The notes under the pieces: model-generated
Told to the model about the DNA's origin: nothing
Database searches by the model: none
The model's input: the letters and a program-made list of their open reading frames with translations, nothing else
Made by a program: the position numbers and the translations under genes
Part shown: piece after piece, positions 46,498 to 56,560 of the stretch
Layout of the letters: each line of letters opens with the position of its first letter
How positions within the stretch are numbered: position 1 is the stretch's first letter
Assembly (NCBI GenBank): GCA_033807775.1
Contig: CM066324.1
Location: 134,469,501-134,533,500 of the forward strand
Source of the DNA: Saussurea involucrata
Lineage: Eukaryota > Streptophyta > Magnoliopsida > Asterales > Asteraceae
Direction of reading: 5' to 3'
Length of the DNA: 64,000 nucleotides

Positions 46498-47163
46498 CTA
46501 AAGTTAGTTGATTGCCTGAAATTTGTCATGATATAGCTTGGCTGCCATGCCATGGGCCAGTAACATGTTGTGCATAACAATGAGAGGCTCGACATCGGAA
46601 TTCCCAGCAACACAGTTGCCGAAAGGCTCTGAACAACGAGATGGAGGAAGAAGGCCCAGTTCATAAGCGTATAATGCTACGATGTTAGGTTCATTGATCG
46701 TGATCCAATGCTTCACTCGGTTTCCAAACGACTTGAAACAAACTTCTGCCATATGTACGAAATCTTCCCTGCCAGCAAGATACATAATACGTCTTATCTA
46801 AGCTAACGAAAAAGCAAAGAAATTTAAATTATGGACAAAACGGCATACTTAATTTCCGGGTTGAGCCAAGACCCGTATCTCTCTTCAAGTTCTTGAGGAA
46901 AATCGTTATGGAAAAGGGTCACGAATGGCTGATTCCTATTTAATATTATAATCAAAAGTTATGAATTAAGCTTAATTCCCTTGATACATATATTGACTTT
47001 TAAGATCAAATGTAGTGTTCTAACTTTCATCCGATCGCACCTTTGAGGATCAGATTGTCTATTAAGTTGTTATAGAACAAGATTCCGGCAAGATTAACTT
47101 CACCAAACCTTCCTTCTAGTAATTGGAAGCACAAAAATGTAAGCATATATATATATATATATA

Positions 47164-47437
47164 AGGTCAGGTTCAGGTTCAGGTTCAGGGGAAAACCTCA
47201 AAAAACGGAAAACTGAGGAACACCCTGGTAGCCCTTCATCTGGATGGTATGCACTTGGGCATACAAACAATTTGTAACATGCACACGTGCATATGCACAA
47301 ATGCATAATGCACAAGTGCATAGAAACCAAAAAACAACTTACTTTTACTTGTATGCACAAATGCATACCGTCCAGATGAGGAGCCACCAGGGTGTTCCTT
47401 AGTTTCCCGTTTTTTTTAGGTTTCCCTAACCTCCCCC

Positions 47438-47443
<6 letters not shown>
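47164..47443. mobile_element. TA-flanked foldback MITE in B2 intron 4
   Basis: Duplicate of 12777-13033, with a tandem caggtt expansion on the left and (CT)n(TA)n on the right. Confidence 0.65.
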
Positions 47444-47471
<28 letters not shown>

Positions 47472-48839
47472 GTGTAAAAGATCGATATCGGACAGTAACA
47501 AGTAAGATTTGATGGAATACTTGGAAGAATTCTAGCCCATGAAATCGAAAATCGGTATGCTTTTACACCAAGGGAATGCATCATCTCAATATCTTCCTGT
47601 ATTAAAGAAACACAAGTGTAATAAATCAAGATTCAAATAAACAAAACTGTTGTTGATATAGATGTTGTTGATATAGATATATGAGCAGTAGTTGAACCAA
47701 AAACCGATGATAATGATCATCTGCAATATCTCCATTCGCTCCTTTTTCCCCGCAACCTAATAACAATGGCAGTGGATGGATTATCAGTAGGGGTGCGTTT
47801 AGTATGCAGACAAAATAGAACATGACAGGACGGGACATAACGTTTGGTAAGACAGAATTGGACAAAACAGAAAACATTGACCAATTTACCACTAATAAGT
47901 GGTTTATAAATTTTATATATTTTGATTAGTTATGCAATTTATTAAATCATAATGAAATAAATATTTTCATTACAAAATAACTTATTCGAAAGTTTTTTTC
48001 AACATGGTTAAAGTGACACCTTAATAAAAATTTAGTAGTTTCCAATTTTTATTTTCTGACATTTTCTGTATTTTTTGTACTATTGGTATTTAATAATTTA
48101 CATAAATTAATCAAAACATTAGAATCCATATAAAAATAATATTTTGAGAAAAATAAAATGAAGATTTAAAGAGCATAAAATACAAAAAATAAAACTTAAA
48201 GAATGAATGAAAGCGTATTTGATGTTTTTAAAGATAATTAGATTTTACTTTGAGGTTATATTGGTAAAACATAAGTTGTTCCACCTTGTTCCATGGAATG
48301 GGGTGGAACGGTTTTGTTCCACTTTGTTTCTTTCTGTTCTACGTAATAAGATAGTGATCTTGTTCTGTCATGTCCTATCTAATCCAGTGTACCAACCCCA
48401 CCGAAGTCAAAATCAATTCGTCCTACAAACAGAAAATTGATAGAACTAACCTGTGACGGAATGACAAAATACATCCCAGTTGCTGAGGGATTTACCATCT
48501 TCAAGATAGGTTCCTTCAATCTGCAAAATTCCATGAGTTAAGCGATATATATATATATATGAGAAAGAAAAGAGGAAGATGGACTTGGAAAGCAGAAGTG
48601 GTTGTTCCAAAGAGAAACCCGGATGGAAAATCGGATATTTTGATGTGGGGATCTTCTTTTTCTTCTGGTTTGAATCCTCCACCGCCATTGTTGCAGGCTT
48701 CAAGAAGAAAAACGCAAGCGAAGAGATTAATGGTGAGTGGTTTCAATTTCATAATGGGAAACTCTTTTATCCAAATAATGATTCATAGACAGATCATCAT
48801 TATATATACAATTATATATCAAAAAGTAAACATGTGTAT

Positions 48840-49204
48840 CTTTTTTTTTTTTTTGAACGGCAAGTTAACACACGTTCCCGGGGTATCCGGACTCCCACTT
48901 AAGGGTGCCACCCGACTAATCCCCGTCGACCCGGCCGACCCTATGGATCGACCCGACAATGAAAATTGGTCTCTTACCCAATTTCCCTTCTATAAATGTC
49001 ACTACTTTCGCAATATATATGTCCGTAATTGCAGATCTAACTAAATTCTTACTGATTTTCCTTAGAAAAGAAGGAAAAAAGTCGACTCATATCCTCAATT
49101 AGATTCGTATTTTTTTTTTGTGTTTTTGAGTTGGGTCCGCAATTACGGACCTATATAGTGCGAATATAGTGACAATTGCATAAAAATGGGAGAGAAATGA
49201 CTAA
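48840..49204. repeat. SINE-tail fragment and palindromic MITE (copy-2 only context)
   Basis: 48840-48960: poly(T) then gaacggcaagttaacacacg...ccgtcgacccggccgacc, like a truncated minus-strand retroposon. 48960-49200: foldback around gcaatatatatgtccgtaattgc / gcaattacggacctatatag, related to 20375-20645. Confidence 0.5.
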
Positions 49205-49489
49205 GGGGCCTTTACCAAACGCTTACCCGGGTAAACACTTACCAAGTCACATTATCTTAATGGATGCATATGACAAGGACCAAGGATCTTACCCGGTAAG
49301 AGCGAAGGCAAAGACTGAAGTCTTACCCACTAAGTGAGGGCAACAACTCTTACTATAGTTAGCGTTTACCAGGTAAATTGTTGCATACAATGTCGTTTTG
49401 GTGGACTAAAATCTTACCCGGTAAGTAAGTAATAGTGTTGAATTTTGCCCGTAAGTACTTACCCGAGTAATTGTTTGGTAAACGGCCCC
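49205..49489. mobile_element. PIF-like MITE, copy 2 only
   Basis: 285 bp; ends GGGGCCTTTACCAAACGCTTACCCGGGTAA and inverse TTACCCGAGTAATTGTTTGGTAAACGGCCCC-like, flanked by taa at 49202-49204 and a matching taa at the right edge (49490-49492). Confidence 0.65.
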
Positions 49490-49869
49490 TAAGACACCAA
49501 TTTCTTTGTTTACTTTGGTTATTTAAGTCAATTTCCCCACATAATTCCATGTCATTATCAACCAAAATATTTTCATTCTTCAATAAAATGGATTTGGTGA
49601 ACGACAAGAAGGATCAACAAAAGGAAGAATTGGAAAGGGTTTCCCGAAATGAATCTTTTATTCTCTTTTATGCTGTTGGTATCCACTCTACTTTTCATGG
49701 GTAAGTTTTATTTGTTTCCGTGGGTCCCATTTATATTTTCGGTATATATAACGTGCACCGTTGATTTACGTGGCTTTGAAGTGGCACGCACGAGGGTCAT
49801 TTTACAAATCATAGAGCGGATACACTGCAAATTTCATGGGTAAGTTTTATTTGGTACCGGGTTCAAGTC

Positions 49870-50065
49870 TCACATGGTATCAGAGCCAAATTCTACCATT
49901 CTACGGACTCGACACTCTGGGCAATCTGTACTCGTTTAGCCCCCTCTCGACACTCTGTGGTGTACAATCTAGCCTCCATTACAGGGGGCGTGTTAGAGTC
50001 TCAGATCAGCTAGACTTGGATAATTTCTCCTTGATATACGTTAAAGACTCTTTTGAAAAGTAATC
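49870..50065 (+). mobile_element. TRIM-like relic replacing D2 exon 12
   Basis: tctcacatggtatcagagccaa (LTR end plus PBS), a short internal stretch, a purine tract tacagggggcg, then tgttagagtctcagatcagctag as a second LTR start. It sits where exon 12 of D2 should be. Confidence 0.55.
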
Positions 50066-51285
50066 TAATAATAATACGATTATGATCACCTTATTGCTTG
50101 GGCCAAAGACGAGAGGTACATTTTGTGAAATTCTATTCGTTTGACGTCTTGTGGTATATCTTGAACTTGTACTTCTTGCACTTTTGGTTCAGAATACCCT
50201 GCAACAGGTTAATGCATACATGAAATCATCAAAAAAGAAACTGCAGTCCAGTTCTTATGTTTCATAAACATTGACTTTGAGAGGTCAAATGGGAATGATT
50301 TCAATCTCTAAATTGAAAGGAATTCTTGAAGTTTCAGAAGAAAATTGACACATGAATTATATTTCTATGACAGATAGTGAAACCAGGAAAAGTTTGGTGT
50401 TTAATTAGCTACAATATACATATCAATATCAAATTTGTAACTAGTAGGATTGACTTACAAAAGTCAACGGTAGCATAGATACAGTTTCAGAGCCATTTTG
50501 CATACCATTTTCAGTAATAAACATGGGTTTGTTGTGGTATCTCTTCTTTAGATAGCCGATCATTTCTCCGATGCCTCTTGGAACTACCGGCAGCATTGAA
50601 ATTCCCGTCTGTCAACACAACGAAATTATTAGTCCCGCATATTTTGTTAGCATTGAAATTCTCTTCTCAAGGGATCTTTTGAAAAGTAATCTAATGACGA
50701 GGGGCAAAAAGGGTTTTTTTCCATACATACGGGTTCACCAATTTGAACACCATCTCATTCTCTAGTTACATCCACAAAACCGTTAATTGCTCGGTTGGCG
50801 GTTAAAAGTACAACTAGAATGAATGCAATCTTTCACATATGCGGTTGAATAATGGTTCGCTGCAATATAGTCGATACTTTCTGCCATAAACTTCCTTTCG
50901 GCATTGGAGAATCTTGGCAGTCGATTTCCAAGATATTGGCGCATTTCCAAGGGATAATCACCAAAGATTAGTGGATCCAACGCCCTATTTAATAATAACG
51001 GCAACAAAAAATAAGAAAAATCTTGAGAATGTCAGAACCAACTATTCATGTCTTATTCATCATAAATGTCGTGATAGATATTCATGATGAGAATTATTCA
51101 TAATGAATATATGGTATTTAATGATAAAAATGCATGAGAAATTGAGAATCATGATGAAAACGCATAATATTCATGATTATTCAATACATGAAATAGTTGG
51201 TTCTCAAGTTATCCAAATCTTTATGGCTCTCATTTGAACTTCCCCAAATCTTGATTTGATCCTCCAAAGTAAGAAGAATCAGCAT

Positions 51286-51339
<54 letters not shown>

Positions 51340-51342
<3 letters not shown>

Positions 51343-51597
51343 GGGTCAGGTACTCAGGTACAAGGGAAAACCGCAAAAAAATGAAAAACTGAGGAACACC
51401 CTGTAGTCGTTCATTCATCTGAACGGTATGCACCTGTGCATACTGCATACAAGTAATTTGTAACATGCACATGCACATGTACATAAAAACCCAAAAACAA
51501 CTTAATTTACTTGTATGCACATGTGCATACCATTCGCTTACCAAGATGTTCCTCTGTTCTTCATTTTTTAAGGTTTTCCCCTGAACCCCCCCCCCCC

Positions 51598-51648
<51 letters not shown>
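51340..51648. mobile_element. TA-flanked foldback MITE in D2 intron 8
   Basis: (CA)n(TA)n, agggtcaggtactcaggtacaagggaaaacc ... ggttttcccctgaacccccc, (CT)n(TA)n running up to the exon 8 donor. Confidence 0.65.
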
Positions 51649-51649
<1 letters not shown>

Positions 51650-51804
51650 CCAGCCAATAGAGAAAGCCAAGCCCCTGTTAGCGGCTTCTTGATCAAGATC
51701 GTCATCTGTTAGCGGCTCGTACATTAAACAATCAACCACAATCCCGACTGATCCACCTTGTTCACGCTGCACCTACGTTTTTTCTAGTCAACAAACATTC
51801 ACCA

Positions 51805-52083
51805 TGTAGAATCCAGATCCGTGCAACAAATGTGAAATCGAAATAGTAAGCAATACGAACAATGATTTCAACTGGTCATCCCTTTCATTAATCTTTCAGA
51901 GAGAATATTACAATAAGAGTTGAAAGCTAAAAGGATGATTAGCTTGTTTTTCCAAGCAAATCATCATTAAATATGATGGGCCCGTGGTTAACAAGCCCAC
52001 GGCCCGTTCACTAAAAGGCTCAAAATAAACTATTACAAAACAACCCTTGAACTTTAAATCAACTATTAAAACCTGCTCTAACA
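51805..52083 (-). repeat. 3' LTR of the Copia-type element
   Basis: 279 bp, TGTTAGAGCAGG...GGATTCTACA on the minus strand. Has ccctttcat extra relative to the other LTR. Confidence 0.9.
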
Positions 52084-53991
52084 ATCTCCCCCTTTGATTT
52101 GAAGTTCGAGTTGGCGCTCTATATCTCTCCAGTTGAAGACATATCTTTTGCGGAGCGCGAAGTGTACCTCGAACAATCTGATGGCGCGGCCATAGTCGAT
52201 GCGGTCTTCAATCATTTCCAAGGCATTCCGAGCAGTTACTTCATTCGGATTCGGAACATAAGAATACCTTGGATTCTCAGACTCGTGCTTAATAATCTTT
52301 CGAAGAGCATCTCTGACCTTTAGAAGCGTGCCGTCACAAAATCTGTCTACCTGACTGAAGCGCATGAATTTCTTCTCTTTTTGCTCATTGAGGTAAACAA
52401 TTCCGAATTCTGGTTCCAGAAGCATAGCGTTCTCGGGATACATGTTTAACTCATGTGCTTTCAGATTCGGCTTGATCAGATTTACCTTCTTCGCCTTGTT
52501 CTCGATAGCCATTTGGAAGTCCGTTAGATAAGACATCATGATGGTGCGGACCAGGTATCGACGAACAGCTTCGAGTGCCTTTGTAATCTCTAGCGGTCGG
52601 ACGGTTCTTGTACGCAAGTCTTTCAGAATAACCAGAAAGTCGAGTGGTCGGAGGTTCTTGAAATCAGCTTCTGAGAATTTCCATTCGTTCCCGTCTTCAC
52701 GTCGAACAATGAAAACTGGGTAGACGATCCTCATAATACGTCTTGAATAGATACTGATTACCTCTGTGATTCGAAGTTTGGTTCTGACCTGGTTGACTGG
52801 AAGACACCGCTGCATCGTGCTGATATATCGGCGTTGAAATTCTGGGTCAAGGTTGTAGATACCCAGACAGAAGGTCGGCTCGATCGGGCGAAGCTTGTGG
52901 ACGAACAGCTTTTTCAAAGATTCCTCCATATGAGGGATAAGTACCATGATCTTCTCCCAACGGATTTGTTGCTGTTGAGGAGAGGGAGGAAGATCAGAAG
53001 CTGTCGAGGGAGGAGTAGTTGTCAGAAGATCGGAAGTAGTAGACTCGATTCTAGTTGATGATGTTCCGGCGGGTTGAGTATAGTGAACGGGGGTTGCTCC
53101 ATATAAATTTTGGAGCAGGAACTGATCGTAGTCAATATTGTCGTCCTCATCAGTAGGGAAGACCAAATTTACCTGGAGGTTTACGGCACTGGCGGCTTTT
53201 TCGTACCATGCGTCTTCGGTCTCCGGGTTGGTCTCACACTCTGGATCTATCATGTCCAGTATCGTTCTGTCTGACGAGTCAAAATCGACCAGTTCCTGTG
53301 TTGAACCCTCGGGCTTTTCAACCGTCGGGTCTTCTTCATCTGAAATCTCCATATCTATGACCATATCTGCTAGTGGCAACTCGGCTTCGGGTGCTTTTGA
53401 TGTAGTTGTCGTAGTTGGGGGTTCCTGTTGAACCACTGTTGTAGTTTCGGCAGTCATGATCTGGACGGTCTCGGTTTGGCGTAGACGCTTCTCCCCCTCA
53501 CGGTGATCAGGATCATCCTGGTCATCGTGCTTGCGTTTGAGACCGCCGGCTTGACTCTTACAAGTGTCTTCAAGTGAGAGGACCCTCTCAGAGAGCGTGG
53601 TTAGTGCTTTGTTGTAGTCGTTGAGGGCCGAGTTGATGGCGTCAAGGCGTGATGTGATAGATGAAGATGGAGCAGTGACCTGGGATCGGAGAACTGAGAT
53701 CAGGTCTGCTTCGGTAGAGGTGGTTGTGTCGGATTCCTGGAGCAGTTGGGCCAATAGCATCGTCTTCAGGGTGTCCACCGAATAGATAGGTTGCGGTTGA
53801 ATCGGTGGAGGTACAGGGGCGATTTCAGTTTCGACGAGGTGACCTTTACCTTTGATAGCGCGCATAGCTTTGGCAAGTTCAGCGGCTACATGTTGCTGCA
53901 TATGTTGCTCCATATCCTGGCGGACAGCCTTAAGGGTGCTGTCCAGGGACCCTGGGGACACGAAGTCTGGGTTAATTAACGCCGGGATCAC
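52078..53991 (-). CDS. Downstream ORF of the Copia-type element, unknown function
   Basis: About 637 codons open without an ATG at its first codon; the first internal Met lies near residue 26 (MEQHMQQHV). Not recognised with certainty. It starts with a helical stretch, then Pro/Thr/Ser-rich and acidic sequence, then a conserved-looking C-terminal half (residues about 390-637; SIYSRRIMRIVYPVFIVRRE, RFCDGTLLKVRDAL, FNWRDIERQLELQIKGGDC). It occupies the place of env-like ORFs of Sireviruses, but I see no signal peptide or membrane segment. Its last codons overlap the polypurine tract and its stop lies inside the LTR. The preceding frame (53972-54544) overlaps its start, so one ancestral ORF may have been broken by a frameshift. 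Confidence 0.6.
   Translation of the reverse strand: MIPALINPDFVSPGSLDSTLKAVRQDMEQHMQQHVAAELAKAMRAIKGKGHLVETEIAPVPPPIQPQPIYSVDTLKTMLLAQLLQESDTTTSTEADLISVLRSQVTAPSSSITSRLDAINSALNDYNKALTTLSERVLSLEDTCKSQAGGLKRKHDDQDDPDHREGEKRLRQTETVQIMTAETTTVVQQEPPTTTTTSKAPEAELPLADMVIDMEISDEEDPTVEKPEGSTQELVDFDSSDRTILDMIDPECETNPETEDAWYEKAASAVNLQVNLVFPTDEDDNIDYDQFLLQNLYGATPVHYTQPAGTSSTRIESTTSDLLTTTPPSTASDLPPSPQQQQIRWEKIMVLIPHMEESLKKLFVHKLRPIEPTFCLGIYNLDPEFQRRYISTMQRCLPVNQVRTKLRITEVISIYSRRIMRIVYPVFIVRREDGNEWKFSEADFKNLRPLDFLVILKDLRTRTVRPLEITKALEAVRRYLVRTIMMSYLTDFQMAIENKAKKVNLIKPNLKAHELNMYPENAMLLEPEFGIVYLNEQKEKKFMRFSQVDRFCDGTLLKVRDALRKIIKHESENPRYSYVPNPNEVTARNALEMIEDRIDYGRAIRLFEVHFALRKRYVFNWRDIERQLELQIKGGDC
52084..52098 (-). 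promoter_or_regulatory. Polypurine tract of the Copia-type element
   Basis: On the minus strand aaatcaaagggggagat directly precedes the LTR start; it is also coding for the end of the downstream ORF. Confidence 0.8.
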
Positions 53992-54544
53992 TTAGATTGC
54001 CCGTTGAGGCGTCTACCACAGGGGTAGAGCCACCTACGTTCACAGTTGGCGTGATGTTAGCTGTGGTAGGATTTCCCGCCGATCCTTGTGTTTCACGAAG
54101 AGGTGAAGACACTACGGTGGTTCCGGTCGAGTCACGAAGAGTCTCGACTTGGTGTTGTACCTCTTCAAGTGTCCTAGCCAAAGGTTGATCTATTACAAGT
54201 GGCTTTAGACTCGATGGTGCACGAAATGAAGTCGAGACCGGGGGCTGGTGGTCTCTTATTTCAACACCAACACTCTCCGAATGAGAGGCCGGTGGAAGTT
54301 GTGCTTGTTCCCCGTGTAATATTGAAACATCCGTCTGTCGTGAGACGGATGAGTGGATGAGGGGGTCGTGCAATTGCTCCGCTGGGTCCACGGAGGCTTC
54401 TTCAATACCCTGTCCCAACAAATGAGACGAGGTAGTAGATGTGGCTACCCGGATGTCACTCGGTTGGGGTCGCTCATGAGCCTCGTTATCTTTACGGCTC
54501 AATCTTTCCTGGTTTGCTTTTGACCTTAATACCCTCCTTCTCAC
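53972..54544 (-). CDS. Ser/Pro/Thr-rich open frame of the Copia-type element
   Basis: 190 codons open, no ATG in frame near its start, low-complexity (SSHLLGQGIEEAS, QPPVSTSFRAPSS). It overlaps the next frame by about 20 bp. Probably the upstream part of the same ancestral ORF as 52078-53991, or an exon of it. Confidence 0.4.
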   Translation of the reverse strand: MRRRVLRSKANQERLSRKDNEAHERPQPSDIRVATSTTSSHLLGQGIEEASVDPAEQLHDPLIHSSVSRQTDVSILHGEQAQLPPASHSESVGVEIRDHQPPVSTSFRAPSSLKPLVIDQPLARTLEEVQHQVETLRDSTGTTVVSSPLRETQGSAGNPTTANITPTVNVGGSTPVVDASTGNLSDPGVN

Positions 54545-54649
54545 ATGTTCTATGTCCCGGGGAAGGTCCCTCCGGCTCTGGCTGGACCATGGGATTCCCT
54601 AACTCTCGTCTATATGCTATCACAGGTAGGGTTTCAGGCATATGCATAG

Positions 54650-55530
54650 CACGGATATTATCCTGCTCCCCCTCAAAACATACATGGGGATTGACTTGCT
54701 CCCCCTCGGAGTGAGAGTGATATCAACACAAGAAAAAATATTTAGACTTTGTAAGAAAAACAGTGTGACTCTTCCCCTCGGATTGAGGTTGTTGATCCGC
54801 CATGGAATATCTGTAAAAGGACCCAAAGTTAGAAACTGAGGCGGATAAACAAGTTCCGGTGCGTACCTTTGCATTAAGAGGCTCAATCTGGGACAGATTG
54901 AGGACTGGCAGTGACTAAACAGGTACCGGATAGACGGAACAGGGGTGTCCGGACAAAAATATGCAACAATGCAATACTTTCCGGACATGCCATAGTATCC
55001 GGACAAATCATACTTTCCGGATAGAAGGTATCCGGATGAAAGAGGATGGAATGGCAAACCTTTCCGGTCAACACAAAGTATCCGGACAAAGGGTGTTTCC
55101 GGACAGAGTGGGGATTCCGGATAGGCCTACCCGGATACCCATTCGGTCCGGACACTTTTACACTTTGAAGAATAATTCCATTTTTCAAAGAGATAAAACC
55201 TGTAGAATTTTGGAAAAAATGGATCTCTTGCTCCCCCTCAAACTGAGAATGGGGAAAAACTTGTTCCCCCTCGGATAGTGCAATGGAGAGTCCGACACAC
55301 ATAAAAACTTTTAGGCATTGAAAGAAAAAAAAACTGTGTCGCTCCCCCTCAAATGATGAGCATTAGATGACATGCTCCCCCTTAGAATGTGCACGTAGAG
55401 TGAAGTGCACACAGGAGTATCCACACACAAAAAACTTTTTAACATTTTTAAGAAAAAATGTGTGTGACGCTCCCCCTCAACAGTAGAGTAACATACCTGA
55501 TAGCTGATTATGCTCCCCCTAAACACATGA
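54650..55530 (-). repeat. Repeated AGGGGGAGC motifs and TCCGG cluster
   Basis: On the minus strand gagggggagc or close variants occur at about 54665, 54700, 55230, 55263, 55340, 55375, 55470 and 55515, similar to the polypurine tract. A TCCGGA cluster lies at 54890-55150. Multiple polypurine-like motifs after pol are reported for Sireviruses. Confidence 0.65.
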
Positions 55531-55573
55531 GCAGCTTTTTAAAGCACAGGTATGGACAAACCTCACGTCTTCT

Positions 55574-55665
55574 TAATATTGTTCCTTGTAGATCGTGAGC
55601 AGCTCCCTCCTTGCGATCATGTGTGTGGAGCATCCAGTGTCTAAGGACCACACATGACCGTCCTG
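55574..55665 (-). pseudogene. Copia aspartic protease remnant
   Basis: The frame reads DGHVWSLDTGCSTHM, matching the Copia protease active site (D-S/T-G-C-x-x-H-M), followed by ARRELLTIYKEQY and a stop. It is in a different frame from the preceding gag part (ending QIWVPKVR at 55676). Confidence 0.75.
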
Positions 55666-55675
55666 CAAAACAAGT

Positions 55676-56560
55676 TTAGCGGACCTTCGGTACCCAGATT
55701 TGCCTGGGTTCGGGAGGGTTAGGTTTGGCACCGTTTGGGGAAGCTTGCTTTATCCCAGCTTTCCCGTTAGGTGTAGGATTTACACCGGTGGAGGGAACTG
55801 GTTTTGGCACTTGTTTCCTCTTCGGTGCAGAATTTATACCTTTAGGAGGAACAGATTTTGTAGTAGCTTTCCACCTGGGTGCCGGTCTAACTGGAGAAGC
55901 CCGTTTTGGAATGGGGTTGGTCTCCCGCTGTGGTTTAACCTCTGTTTGAGAACCCCGTTGTTTATGATATTTTCTCTTGTTATTACGGGGTTTGTGTTTG
56001 GGTGTATGATTGTACATGTGATATGACCTAAACCAATCATTGTTATTAATATCATCAAAGTCATTCCAACCACAACTAGAACAGCATAAGCAATCATGCG
56101 ATAATTGAATCAATTGCTGAATGGAGTAGAGCTTAATTGGAAAATTAACATCTCGTTTAACAAAATTATTCCTATGATTCCATTCGCAATCATGCTTATG
56201 CATCCTAGGATAGAAAACAGCGTTAAATGACTTTGATGCCTCTTTCTCAATAGATTCCCTACCTAGCCTCTTTGGTTTATCTTGTTTAGCGCGACCGGTT
56301 TTATCCGAAACAACAGGGACAGTGCAGTCAGTGACTTTTGAGGAGACAGGAATCTTAGTGTTGGTTGGCAAAGGTCCGGTCTCTTGCCTCTGCTGTGATT
56401 GCCTTTTAGAAACTGGTTTAGAAGTTGGTTTTGATTGAGAAATCTTGATCACAGCTGGGGCCTTTGTGTTAGAACATTGACCTTTTTGAAAATCGACCGT
56501 ATGATTCACCACAGGAGATAAAAAAACCAGTGTGACTTGGAAGAGGTTTGTCAAAGGGGA
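55676..56560 (-). pseudogene. Gag second part, shifted frame
   Basis: Lys/Pro/Asn-rich basic segment with a CLCCSSCGW cluster, ending QIWVPKVR as Copia polyproteins do just before the protease. It follows the coiled-coil gag after a frame change near a run of seven A at about 56519-56525. Confidence 0.6.

Larger units (their letters stand above)
42947..48752 (-). pseudogene. Beta-glucosidase B2, duplicate of B1, two disabling lesions
   Basis: Exons 1-12: 48585-48752, 48451-48520, 47698-47756, 47521-47596, 47041-47115, 46849-46935, 46516-46768, 45629-45744, 44554-44806, 44349-44451, 43943-44051, 42947-43187. Nearly identical to B1. Exon 6 is 87 nt instead of 88: one base is missing in the IEP codons (atggctgattcc against atggctcgattcc in B1, near 46930), shifting the frame before the catalytic region. 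The exon 8 acceptor AG has become AA (taggttacac at about 45745 against taggctacac in B1). Catalytic motifs TINEPN and FITENG remain readable. Exon 1 has a five-residue deletion in the signal peptide. Exon 7 keeps the GC donor. Confidence 0.87.

Noticed and set aside
52078..53991. Envelope-like protein identity for the downstream ORF of the Copia-type element
   Set aside because: Position fits env-like ORFs of Sireviruses, but no signal peptide, membrane segment or fusion-like feature is visible, so I kept it as unknown.
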